Assembly (NCBI GenBank): GCA_015499985.1
Contig: JAAAUF010000483.1
Span: 2,957-25,256 of the forward strand
Direction: 5' to 3'
From: Haplosporangium gracile
Lineage: Eukaryota; Mortierellomycota; Mortierellomycetes; Mortierellales; Mortierellaceae
Length of the DNA stretch: 22,300 bases
Below the pieces are notes generated by a model. The model did no database searches. It worked only from the letters and a program-made list of their open reading frames with translations, and was not told where the DNA came from. The position numbers were made by a program, and so were the translations under genes. This document shows, piece after piece, positions 1 to 10,795 of this stretch (positions are counted from its first letter, which is position 1; each line of letters opens with the position of its first letter).

Positions 1-246
1 AAAAAAAAAAAAAAAAAATAATCCTAACATATTCAATGTACTCCATTTGGAGTATTTCTTACCTTCATTCCATGGTCATCCTTGGGACTTGGAACTTGAA
101 AACTTGCTGCTGCTGCGGGGCTGACTGAAAAAAATTGGGCAATGAACGGCCATTGGAAGCGCAAAGAAGTTTTCATCATCATATCACATCACAAAAAAAA
201 AGACTACTGGGCAAAGTCATCCTCCAGTCAATTTGCGACAAAAATG

Positions 247-268
247 AAAAAAAAAAAAAAAAAAAAAA
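247..268. repeat. Poly(A) run of 22
   Basis: An uninterrupted run of 22 A lies outside any gene. It resembles simple-sequence slippage; nothing around it suggests a retrotransposed copy. Confidence 0.8.
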
Positions 269-574
269 GGTTTTAGTTTTAAACAACGCCTTTAAACAAC
301 CACGAGCAACTTGTCGCACCCACTCATGTGTATATGTTGGACGAGTATTAAAAGTGTTGGTCCATGCTCTATTCCTGACCCCGCTCATATAAATCCTTGT
401 CAGTCCTAGTCCTTTTGACCCGTTGTTCCAACCGGAGCACAAGAGAAAGAAGACAAAAAAAAACTTTTCGCCTCTTTTTTACCCTTTGAACCTCCGAAAT
501 CAATCCGAGAGGTCCGAGGGTTCAAAGTTCATCCATGGTCCAAGCCTTTCTCGTGTTTAGTAATTACGTTGGTT

Positions 575-580
575 TTTATT
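575..580 (-). terminator. Candidate poly(A) signal of the myosin gene
   Basis: The minus strand reads AATAAA about 280 nt downstream of the myosin stop codon, with a T/G-rich stretch just beyond it at 590-610 when read on the plus strand. The position fits a fungal 3' UTR but has not been shown. Confidence 0.45.
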
Positions 581-857
581 TATAATAAAAAAGTTGTTGT
601 TTTTTTGGAAGTGGGAAACAAAAAACCAGCAGCGAAAAGGCCGTCGCTGGTCTCTTCGAATAGAAGGAATAGAAAATAGAAATAAGGATAAAAAAGAAGA
701 GGGTGTTGGAAGAAGTAATTATAGTGTTGTTGTTGTGGTGGTGGTTGATCCAAAAAAAGTGAACATGCCTTCGCCTTTTTTTCAAGTGTATATAGAATGG
801 GTGAGAAAAATATGCCAGGGAATGCCGAATGAAAGGGAAATGCAAAAACAGCTCATC

Positions 858-3800
858 TTATACGACGACAAGGTGCATCAAAGATTTGAGTCGGCTGAGG
901 TTGACCAGCCAGCTAGGCAGGTACCTCTCACCCTCAAGATCAACATCGCGAATCTCGGGCGTCTCGAATGATCCTGCATCCTCGAGCGAAATGGCATCCA
1001 ACATCAGCGTGTCGTTCTTCTCGTTCGCCGCCACCCGCGTCGCAATCGCCTTGATCAGATCCGGGCTCACGGGCACCTCGTAATCGGCAATCTGGTAGTT
1101 CTGGACCAGCTTCTGCACCTGTGTCGGCGTCAACATCCAGCAGACATCGTAGATAATCTCGATATCGTTATGCGACGCCTTCTTGAGCTGCAACAGCTTG
1201 GTCGCCTGCATCAAATGCTCCAGCTGCAGCGTTCCCTCTGGCAACTCGTGTCCCTTACACCACTCCTCAATCCGCGTAATATTATACTGAATCTGCATCG
1301 CTCGCTTCCAGGTACAGAAGTTGCGGCGCATCAACAGGTCGTTGAAACCAGTGACACCGACCATCTTGAGCAATTCGGTCATGACCTGGCGGACTACGGA
1401 ATGCTCGACATAGTAGCAGCTCATGGCTTTCCAGATCTTGTTGAACAGCATCAAGAGGTCATCCATGCTGAAGGTGGGGCCGGATCCGATCAACTTGTTG
1501 AAGAAGCGTCCAGAGTCGTTGGTGATGAATCCAGGAAGGGCCTGGCTCTCGATAATGGCAGGGATAATCATCTTGTTAAGTTGCTTCTTGAGCGACTTCA
1601 TCCAGACGTGGAAGATGTTGTACTCGAGGCACTCGAGCTCGTACTTGACCGTCGACACCAACTGCTCATACTCGCTCCACAAATGCTCGTTGTTCCTAGC
1701 GGCGTACTCTTCCCGAGTAATCTCCTGCTCGCTGATACAAATTATCGACAACAACTCGTGGACGTTCGACAACCAGTATGCACAGGGGATAATCGTGTCG
1801 TCGCCAGAGATGGCCATCGACTGTTGCTGAATAGCCTGCATGACGTTGATCATCAGCCGCTCAGATTCCTTGACGTAGCCGTACTTCCACATCTGGGTCG
1901 TCAGCATGCCAATAAGGTGGGCCGGGAACATGACCTCCTTGACCATGGGGAGGTTCGACAGACTGGGCGAGGGGATCTTAATGTTCTTGATCAATCCTTG
2001 CAACACCTCTTCCTGCAATCCCTCTTCGTCCTCCAAAATGCGCATAATCTCGACCTCGGGCTGCTCCACTAGACTGTGGATGCTTGGACGGGCACGAGCG
2101 ACACGGCGGGCCCAGTCGTCACTCGACATAGTCTTGTTGTTGCGACTGTGGTTGTCGAGGTTATCAAAGACGCTGTTGGTGGTCTTTTGGGGCTTAAAGA
2201 TGGCAATATTCTCGAGATTGGCAATGTCGGGCGTGCTGTTGCTACGGTTACGAATGGTCTTGGGGGCAAAGGCCTTGACGTTGTGGTGCGGAATAGGGAC
2301 GGAGGGGGGCAGGGCAACGACCTTGTGGGGCAACATGTCCTTGGTGAAGTTGTTGTTGCCAAAGGAGTAGGCGCTCTCGTACTTGTCAACGGTGTGGTTA
2401 TTGATGGCGTTGATGCTGTGAGTAGGCAGCATGGTGGACGAGTTGCTGGTAGGGGGCGAAATAGCCTTGCCGGTGACAGGAAAGCTAGAAGTATCCCTTC
2501 CAGTAGCCTTGGACAACTGGGCGAGCTGCTCCTTGACGTACTGGTTCTCGCGTCGGAGGGCTGTCACCGTTTCCGAGTCCTCGGGCTTGACTTTGGCCGC
2601 GGCGGCGAGCTTGTGGATCTCCTCCTTGCTCTTGGCCAGTGAATCCGTGAGCTTGTGGATCTCCTGGTCAAGCGACCGAGCCTTCTCGATCGCTTCGTTA
2701 TATCTGGATTGTAATTCGACATTCGCTACTTTCAAAGTCTCGAACTCGGCCTTGGGTACAGTCGGGTTCTCCGCAGCATGTGCAATCTCCCTCGACTTGG
2801 ATTGTTGTGATGATTCGAATCGTTCTCTCCATAATCGGACTTGACTTTCGAGGCTCGCTACTTGGGAGTCGAAAGATTTGTTCTGCTGATGCGCCAAGTC
2901 CAAAGCTCGCGTCAGCTCCACCACTTTTCCCTCCAGGCGGTAAGAGACTTCCTTGAGGTGGTTTACAGACCGGGCCTCGGCCTTAAGGGATGCCAGCTCT
3001 TTGCGAGCCTTGTTGCGGCGGATACAGGATTGGATGAGCACGATCGCCTTGAGCTCCTTCTTGTGCTGGCGCCGGGTCTGAACACCACGCCAGATCTGCT
3101 GGATCTTGGTCGCTCCGTTGGTCTGGCGCATGTTCTGGAAGGCAATGCGGGCCTGCTTGGCACGGACTGCGCATTGGACACGGAGAACATGGTTGCGGGC
3201 CTCGACGTACTTCTTACGCTGGACATAACCGCGCATGAAGGTCTGGAGGAGAACTGCGGAACGATCCTCGCGAATCGCGCGGGCGGCCTTTTCGGCAATA
3301 AGCTTGCGGGTAAGGCACTGCAGCTTGATGGCGGCACGGCGGACAATCTGGTAGCGCTTCTGGCAGACGAAGCGACGCATGTTCTTCTGGATCAAGGTTG
3401 CGTACATGTTCAGCTTGCTGGTGCGGAGGTTCTCCATGTAGGCGAGCAGACCGGCGCGGAAGAAAATCTTAGTCAGACCAACTTGGTACTTGTCGGGCTC
3501 TGTAATGGTGGCCTCAAGAATGGCAGAGCACATCTTTTGGGTATCGAAACCCCACTGGGAAGAGTTGACCAACATGTAGTAGCGCTCGACAAACTCGGGG
3601 AAGGACCAGCGGGACGGGTAACCGGCGCAACTGATGCGAATGGTCTCCAAAACACCACAGGCACGCAGCTGACCGAGGACCATAGGGGCATCAAAGACCC
3701 AAGGCTGCTTGGCCTCGTTGGGCTTGAGACAGCGGATATAGTGGACATTGGTCGAGTTAATGGTGTCCATGAGCTGGATCAGAGATCCTTTGAAGATGGA

Positions 3801-5562
3801 TCCGAGCGTGGGCTTCCTGTTGATCACACTCTTGCGCTTGTCTTCGCTCAACTATTGTTTGTCACGTCAATGACGAACATGTGTGCATGTTAGCAAAGTT
3901 CATGCATGAGAATAAAGCACGCAAAATAGTAACCATGAAAAGAAAAAAAGACTTACACTGCCGCCGGCTCCAAGTGTTGCGCTAGTCATCAAGACCTCCT
4001 CCAAGAACTCGTTGTCAGAGTTCTTGATCAAGTTCAGCAACTCGTCAGGCAGGGTATCACGGTTCTTTTCCAAGAATCCCTCGCACTCGTACGTGACATC
4101 GTGAGCATAGTGAGAGATGGTAAAGGCCGAGTTGGAGAAACGGGGCTTGGTGAACCAATTCTTGTGCTTCTCGGTGCCGAGCTGAGTGAACAGCTTGTTG
4201 CACCAACCTTGGTCGGATCCGGAAGGCATGCGAGATTCCTCGTCCAGGAGCGAAAGGACACCGAGCTTGCCCTCAATCATCTCGATACAGGGCTGGTTGT
4301 CGCTAAACTCGATGAACTTCCAGTCGATCTTCTCGCGGACGTACTCTTCCTGTTCCAACTTGAAGACGTGCTGGTTGAACTCTTGCTGCAGCTTCTCGTT
4401 GGCGTAGTTGATGCAGAACTGCTCGAATGAGTTCTTCTTAAAGTGCTCAAAACCATAGATATCGAGGACACCGATGAAGGAGTGGATCTTGCTGGCGATA
4501 GCTTCGCTGGAAAGACTGGCGTTGATGTTGTTGACGAGCCAATCGAAGAGGGACGAGTAGATGTACTTGGCTACAGAGTCACGCACCACCAAACTCTGGT
4601 CGGGCTTGAGGTTCGAGACAATCTTTTCCGAACGGGTCGTGATCTGCTTCTTAACGAGCCACTTCTTGAACTCTGACGCGGGGACACCGAGCACCTTGGA
4701 GGCAATGATCAACGAGGGGTCGTCGTCTGAGATGACAGAGTCCATCCGTCCGGTGACTTGAATGTTTCCGATGTGCAAGAGCGCTGCCAAGAGTCGGAAG
4801 ATGTACCACTGTACTTGGACAGAGATACCGATAGTGGAGAGGGAACGCTGAGTGATCTCGAACTCGGCTGCATCGTCGACGCCATTGATGATCTGGACAC
4901 CACCCTGCTTGAGATAGTGGAACTGTTGGATGGACTGTAAGTCGAGCTCCTTTTTTTCTGATGGTGGGGCACCGGCGACGAGTTGGTAAAAGATGTGGTA
5001 GTTACGCTCCAGCTCGGGCTGGTATACAAGACGAGAGCGCTCCAAGAGGTATGTCCTAATCTTTGCACCAATAATGTTGCGTTCTTTGTCGAACTGAATC
5101 TCTGTGAATTTTCCGAAGCGGGAAGAGTTGTCGTTACGGGTCGTTTTGGCGTTACCAAAGGCTTCCATGATGGGGTTGGTCGCGAGAATCTGCTCCTCTG
5201 TTTCGCTCATGGCGGCCTTGGCAGAATTTTCGCTTGATTCGCTGTCGTCTGCGGTGGCGAAGTAGCGCATGATGAACTTTGCACTAACGGTTTTACCGGC
5301 ACCGGATTCTCCGGAGACGACGATAGTCTGGTTCTTTTCGTCGCGAATCATGCAGCGATAGGCATCTTCGGCGATGGCGAAGAGATGTGGCTCGAGTTCA
5401 CCACGTCTCCGGCCTGAGTAGGCCTGGATGATGTCTTGGCTGTAGAGATTGACACGGGCGAAGGGGTTGGCGGCGATGAGGACGATTCCGGAGTATGTGT
5501 AGATGTTGCAGTGGGAGTAACGCGTCTTGATATTGCTGAGGACTGTATGTAAATAGACGGAG

Positions 5563-5598
<36 letters not shown>

Positions 5599-6386
5599 TT
5601 CAGTAAAACGGTGTGTAACTGATTGTTTCACCTTATTTCTTTCTTTTTTTTCTCATCATTTGCGATGGATCATCGTTTTACCTGCGGGCTCGTTGAGGTA
5701 GGACAGGTTGGTGAGATCCTCGGTGCCCTCGAGGAGAGGCGGGTTGCGCATCGGAGGCAGGTTGCCATCGTTGGTCTCTTTGATCTTGGCCAGCGTCGAC
5801 GAAAAGACGTGGTCCTATTGTAATATGAGCATAAGATATCAAACAATAAACACGTTTTGTTATTAACACAACTGTTGATAAAAAAATAAAAACGGTGCTT
5901 ATCGTCACTTCTCTTTTCAAATATAAATCAAACAAAACTAGGGCAACCATGTTTGCAAACACGACCAAAGAAAGAAAAAGGTGCTCATCGCCACTACTAC
6001 TTTTCTTTCGTGGGTCACCTGTGGACCAAGAAAAGGAGAAAAGTGGCTAGGCCTTTTTATTCATTTTCACCGCGGACGACAAAATGAATGGGTTCTGATT
6101 TTATTATTTTGCACATCCAGTGTTGATGTGATTGCTCGCCTTTTCTTTTCTTTTTGTGCACCGCCTGCGCGCAACATCAAAAGAAAAGAGATGCAGATAG
6201 GGACCAATAAAAGAAAAAAGATACAAAAGACAAGAGGAAACATACCTTTCCATTATCGTCCACAAAGGTTAAGGTCACTTTCCCATCGGTAGCAACATCT
6301 TTTGTCGATAGCGTCGCACTGATCCAGCCCTCTTTCTCATCTGTGAACCAGCACTGTGTACCTTTGATATATGTATCCAGTGACAT
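858..6386 (-). CDS. MYO2: Class V myosin heavy chain (4 exons)
   Basis: Actin-based motor that moves secretory vesicles and organelles to growing tips. Exons are 6386-6246, 5814-5682, 5542-3957 and 3851-858; the frame closes exactly and gives 1617 aa, normal for fungal class V myosins. The start fits the family's N-terminal SH3-like region (YIKGTQCWFTDEKEGW). The head shows the P-loop GESGAGKT (residues 169-176), switch I NAKTTRNDNSSRFG (about 222-235), switch II DIYGFE (about 452-457) and the SH1 region IRISCAGYP (about 691-699). Six IQ motifs follow (about 768-905), where light chains bind, then a coiled coil (about 915-1070), a Ser/Asn/Pro-rich linker, and a C-terminal DIL cargo-binding domain (about 1230-1550). 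No chitin synthase or other fusion is present. All introns lie in the motor half; exon 4 encodes the last 997 residues unbroken. No key motif is missing. Confidence 0.96.
5566..5594. repeat. (AG)n microsatellite in myosin intron 2
   Basis: Fourteen and a half AG units on the plus strand, reading as CT on the coding strand. The repeat ends 23 nt upstream of exon 3, so it sits where a polypyrimidine tract would be. Confidence 0.9.
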
Positions 6387-8595
6387 GGCTCAAGTAACAA
6401 ACCGAGGAAAGAAGGAAAGACAAGAGAGAGAGGAGGGAGGAGAAGAAAAAGGGATAGGGATAAGGTGTAGAAGGGTGTAAAAATTGTAAAAAGGGGGAAA
6501 TTTATGTAATGATATATACAAAAAGGTAAGGGAAAAAAAGTAAGAGGAAAAGGGTATTTAGAGTCTGCCTTTTGTCTTCACTTGGGCCACGAGAAGAACT
6601 CTCAAGGGGGCAATTGAAAGATTGTGAGTGAGGGGTATGAAGAAGGGGTGAGGAGAAAGAAGGACGGAAGGAGGGAAGTGAGGACGTGAGCTACTGCCAA
6701 CTGCCTATTTCCTGGTTAACGATTCGGAGAGAATAAAAAGGCCTCGCTTGGTTGTTGTTGTTGGCGATAAACTAGGGCCTGTTTCGCTCGAGCGAGGGCG
6801 CAGCTGGATGGTGTGAAGAAGAGTCTGCCCTTTGGGGACCCAGCCGGGTAGGGGGGTGGTCGCGCGGGAAAAAAGTTTGTTCGATGGCAACAAGTGGCTG
6901 CAGGCTGTTGGTGATAAATGCGAGTCTCTTCTCAGGCAGGGCTGCAGATAAACTTCCAGGCAAGGTATGTGGCAGAGGGAACGAGAGAGAGAGAGAGATG
7001 AATTAAGACCAGCAGTGAGGTAGGCGATAGAAGTGGTGCTGGAAGAGGAGGAAGTGTGAGCAGTACTAAGCGTGGGCACACACAAACAAAAAAAAGAATA
7101 CGAGAGAGGAAGAAAGGAAAAGAGGGAAGGGAGGGAGGACGAGGGGTGGTGAGAAAGGGAGGAGGAGGAGGGAAGGAAAGGATGAGGGTCGGTGGAGAAG
7201 GGGAGGGTAAAAAAGAAGAGAAAGAGAGAAGAAAAGAAAAAAAACCAGGAGATAGGAAATAAAAAAGGATGATGATGGAGATGAAATAGGCCGTCAGGGG
7301 GGGAGGGGAGGGGGCGGGAGGGGGCTGGGACAGGGTGGGGGCAGTGAAGGAGATACAGACTGAGTGACTGAGTTGGATGCGTTATGTGTACAGTGCTCTG
7401 TGTGCGTGCAGGAGAGATGTGGACAGCAATAATAGAGCCAGCATTAGCATAACAATTGCCAGAAAAAAGGAGGCACACGCAGATACAGGCAGATACTTGC
7501 AGGAAAAATGCGCATCAAGCTCAAGACGAAGGTTGGAAGGCAGGAAGAGAGATAGGAGCGTCAAAGGCAGGACACTCAGAGATGGAGAGTGGAGTGGAGT
7601 GTAGCATGCACCTATTCCCATTACTATCTAACTTCGTCTTCCTTTGTCCTTTGTCCTTTGTCTTCTTCAGCCGTCAGTCAGCCTCGGGTTCTTTTTCTGT
7701 GCTCAGTTGCCTATAGGTATTCAAGGAGATGATGATGAATGCAGATAACCAATTAGATAGTAGGGTGATGTTAGGGTGTCTACACGGCAGAGAGACAAGG
7801 ATGCGATGGAACCCTCTTCTCTCTTGCTTGCCTTTCCTTGCTGCGAGGGGCAAGCTGACGAAGATCGTATTCTTAGCCAAAACCACTTCCTTTCTTCTCT
7901 TTCTCTCATGCTATCTCTGTTGCCTTCTTCCGTTATCGGTCTATCGGGGGTACACCATCCTCACTCTGGCCCTCCCTTGAGCTCTCGCTTGCTGTGTCGG
8001 TGTAAGTGACGATGGTACTTGTCGGTATGGTATCGACGTCAACTTGAAGATGCACGTACAAAATCAGTTCAAAAGGGGCTCATAAAATACACCATGAGTG
8101 GGCGGTGTTCATTTATTTGAATCGCCTGACTACACCTAACATCCCTTGCGTATTACTCTGATCAAGGAAAGAAAGCCTTGGCACTATTTGCTGGAGATGA
8201 ACTATCTTTTGGTTCACAAAGAAGGAATACATCGGAATAGCCTACCTTTTATGACCCTCTCAGTCTTTGACGCGTGCGTTTTTTTTTTTGGACAAACACC
8301 GCCTTCTGGCTCGACTTTTGTTTATGTAGGAATCGGAATAAATCTGGGCGTGTTCTTTTGATCTTCCCCTCGTCTTCATTCGCGCCATTGCATTGCCTTT
8401 GCAAAAATGTAGGAATATTCCATGCGGTGGTTGCTATCCTTGACAAACTGCATCGTTTGAACAACCGAAACGATCCCTCTATAGAGATTTACAGGGATCT
8501 CAGTTATCTACAGCAACGATTGCCCCACGCGCCTTTTGCTTCGTTTTTGTTGTCGTTAGGTGGTTCGTTTCGTTCCACTCTGTTCGCTTCGGTCA

Positions 8596-8615
8596 TTCGT
8601 TCGTTCGTTCGTTCG
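8596..8615. repeat. (TTCG)5 tetranucleotide repeat
   Basis: Five perfect TTCG units in intergenic DNA, preceded by looser copies (GTTTCG, GTTCGC, TTCGG) from about 8565. A simple-sequence locus. Confidence 0.85.
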
Positions 8616-8656
8616 TGATACTCAGTTCTGCACCAGAACAGTTTTATTGTTAGGCT

Positions 8657-8710
8657 GTGCGTGTGCGTATGCGTGTGCGCGTGTTCGTGTTCGTGTTCGT
8701 GTTCGTGTGG
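8657..8710. repeat. Degenerate hexamer tandem repeat
   Basis: Nearly nine hexamer-length units: GTGTGC and GTATGC variants first, then four perfect GTGTTC units at 8681-8704. The drift from one variant to the other is typical of a minisatellite evolving by slippage. It is intergenic. Confidence 0.85.
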
Positions 8711-8843
8711 ATCCACACTCGTAATAGCGCACATACCATTCATTGGCCTGACCAGTCGTGACAAGTCGCGCGTAGTTCTTCCTTGGAGGGAGCAATGACG
8801 ATGACAAAAGTCAAACTGGAAGAGTTAATGCTCACGTGCGAGT

Positions 8844-8849
8844 TTTATT
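8844..8849 (-). terminator. Candidate poly(A) signal of the BAP31-like gene
   Basis: The minus strand reads AATAAA about 70 nt downstream of the BAP31-like stop codon, a normal distance for a short fungal 3' UTR. Confidence 0.55.
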
Positions 8850-8916
8850 CCATGAAAAACAAGAAAAACAAAAATAGGAAGATAAATGGGAAAAGAGAGT
8901 AAATGAGGTAGGTAGC

Positions 8917-10336
8917 TTAGATGTCCTTCCTGTTCTCGGACTTGACGCCCTTGAGCTTCTTCTCCATAGCAGTGTTCTCATCAGCCATGCGCAAATACTC
9001 TTGCTGCTGCTGGCTGGCCTGCTTCTTCAAGTTTTCAAGGTCGCGACGGGCCGACTCGTGGCTGGCAACAATCTCGGTCAAGTCCTTGAGCTCTTTCTTC
9101 AAGTTGCCCTCAGACTCCAGAACACGCTGGTACTCCTTGCTCTGCTGGGCAGCCTATTACATTACAAGAAGAAACGATGTGTATTAGAACTCTATGTCTT
9201 GGTAGGTAACTGGTTGGTAATTTGCATGTGCCATGCAACAGAATGAAAACACTTGATGAGCAATTTTGGAGAATCTTACCTGCTTTTTGACAATCTCCAT
9301 CTTTTCCTCGCTCTTGAGCAAATCCAAGATCATGAAGAAGGTGCGATTCAAGATCAACGACAAGAACAAGGTGAATCCAGTAAGGTACCTGATAGAGTGG
9401 ATATTCATCAAAGATAATAAAGCATGCTGTCAGTACAACTTACGTTCATGATGACACGGTGTTGTAAGGCTCTACTGTACAGGACAAAGAAAGAGATACG
9501 TACATGTTGCGCTGAGCGTAGAAACGTCTAGCAGCAACGGTGGTCTCGGTGTGGGGGTGGTGGCGGGTGGTATCATTGGTGACCTCCTCGACCTTGATGA
9601 CACGGTTCAACGAGTCTAGAATATAAATAAGAAAAGGAGAAGGCTAGTTATTACACAACGGCCATTTGCAATAATGATGACATTTTTTCGCGCCGAGACA
9701 ACTTTTTCTAAAAAAAACAACTCACCAATGAACAGGATAAACACGAAGCTGTTTTGCATAACAGAGAGAAGACAAAGAAACGAAACACAATGGTCAGAAC
9801 AATTCTCAACGAGAATAGGATCCACCGAGGAACAAAACACACTGAAAAGAAAACAAACGCGAAAAAGCACGCCTGATACGACTTCCTGCCAACAGAAACA
9901 AAAACGACTTACATAAAGACAATCTTCATGACATATTGGATGTTGGCCATGAAGGGAGACTTGGAGAGGAAGTTGAGCATTCCTCTTCTCCACTTGAATG
10001 GCAAGGGGAGCTAAGTGATAACAAAAAGGGACACGCGACACTTTTTAGTATCGTCGTTGGGAAGTTTTTTTTTCTTCTTTTTTCTTCTTATGAACCCCGT
10101 TTTTGTTCCTTGTTTCCTAGTAAAAAAAAAGCGCCTTGTCGTTTTTCCCTTTGTCGTAGACTTACAATCAGGAAGATGAATGTGATCATCTAAAGGTGGA
10201 AGAACAATAAACGAATGCGTTAGTTCACACGAAGAACAATACAAAGGTAGATTGCAGTGCTGTTGTTGGTGTCGTTGGTGTTGTAGCTTACCTCTGTCAT
10301 CAAGAGAGCGAAGACCATGGTGTAAGGCAGCGACAT
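8917..10336 (-). CDS. BAP31/Yet-family ER membrane protein (7 exons)
   Basis: Family members are ER chaperone-like sorting proteins that help export or retain membrane proteins and associate with the translocon. Exons: 10336-10292, 10189-10166, 10010-9913, 9748-9726, 9615-9504, 9388-9280 and 9153-8917, giving 215 aa in a perfectly closed frame. Three hydrophobic segments lie near the N-terminus (about 2-23, 46-63 and 102-122), followed by a Lys/Glu/Gln-rich coiled coil to the end. The block RRFYAQRNMYLTGFTLFLS matches the conserved stretch before the third membrane span of human BAP31. The last four residues, RKDI, form a (K/R)KXX-type ER retrieval signal, as expected from the family. Exons 2 and 4 are only 24 and 23 nt. 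The start is the only ATG giving the usual short lumenal end. It could be the orthologue of yeast Yet1, Yet2 or Yet3; sequence alone does not decide. Confidence 0.92.
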
Positions 10337-10795
10337 TCTCGGTTATGTTTCTGTCGTCAAAAGGGAGATAAAGGGTGTTGTTGTTGGTTGGTTGTGAAAG
10401 AAAGAGTGAGGTGGAGGTATGCGGGAAACGCTTTTAAGGGAAGTAAGAGAAAAAAGACACGACCAGAAAATGAAAAAAAAGCTCGTGCTTCTTGGCAAAA
10501 CGAATCTTTCGCTGCGAAAATGTGACGTGGCATAGCAGAGAACTTGTTTCCTCTTGGGAGACAATTAACGGACTTTTGGGCCAAGCATCGGAGAGGATTT
10601 TATTATTGAGAGCCATACCAATACTTTACAATGCCAACAACAAAACAAACGAACAAAAGACAACAACGACACCAACAATAAGACAAGCAACAACAGTAAC
10701 AACAGCAGCTCGCGTCGATGCCTTGGCAATTGGCTTGGCTTTTCTACAACGATTTTGTTATTACTCCAATGATGCTTTTTATTATCTTTTAGTTC
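10337..10795. other. Intergenic region between BAP31-like and DUF1764 genes
   Basis: No gene is seen. On the minus strand the part next to the BAP31-like start is a leader with CAACCAACCAACAACAAC-type repeats. The part at 10630-10710 is CAA/ACA-rich on the plus strand and is probably the 3' UTR of the DUF1764 gene. Minus-strand AATAAA sites occur at 10778-10783, only 13 nt past that gene's stop, and at 10599-10604; the second is better spaced for a poly(A) signal. Confidence 0.5.

Larger units (their letters stand above)
1..857. other. Noncoding 3' flank of the myosin gene
   Basis: No convincing gene is visible. The stretch is A/T-rich with homopolymer runs: 18 A at the very start and 22 A at 247-268. 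The open frames here are short, are broken by low-complexity runs and show no recognisable motif. The part next to the myosin stop is probably its 3' UTR and carries a poly(A) signal on the minus strand (listed separately). Confidence 0.6.
6387..8916. other. Long intergenic region, no gene seen
   Basis: About 2.5 kb separates the myosin start from the end of the BAP31-like gene. From about 6400 to 7350 the plus strand is very purine-rich, so the myosin strand is pyrimidine-rich; this is probably promoter and 5' leader. Frames here, including a minus-strand one of 257 codons, encode only Ser/Leu/Pro/Phe low-complexity sequence and are not credible proteins. From 7700 to 8900 I see mixed sequence, two simple tandem repeats and the 3' flank of the BAP31-like gene, but no splice-linked coding pattern. 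Confidence 0.55.

Noticed and set aside
1..18. Poly(A) at the left end as the tail of a retrotransposed gene
   Set aside because: There is no coding remnant or target-site duplication visible, and other A-runs are common in this noncoding DNA.
2841..3893. Plus-strand open frame of 350 codons, and another at 1170-2072
   Set aside because: Both are antisense to myosin exon 4, whose minus-strand protein matches IQ, coiled-coil and DIL domains; these are shadows of its codon bias.
6705..7478. Long minus-strand open frame of 257 codons upstream of myosin
   Set aside because: It follows the C/T-rich tract and encodes Ser/Leu/Pro/Phe runs with no domain; a composition artefact.
8622..8807. Minus-strand frame with Thr-Arg repeats
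   Set aside because: The Thr-Arg pattern comes only from the GTGTTC tandem repeat.
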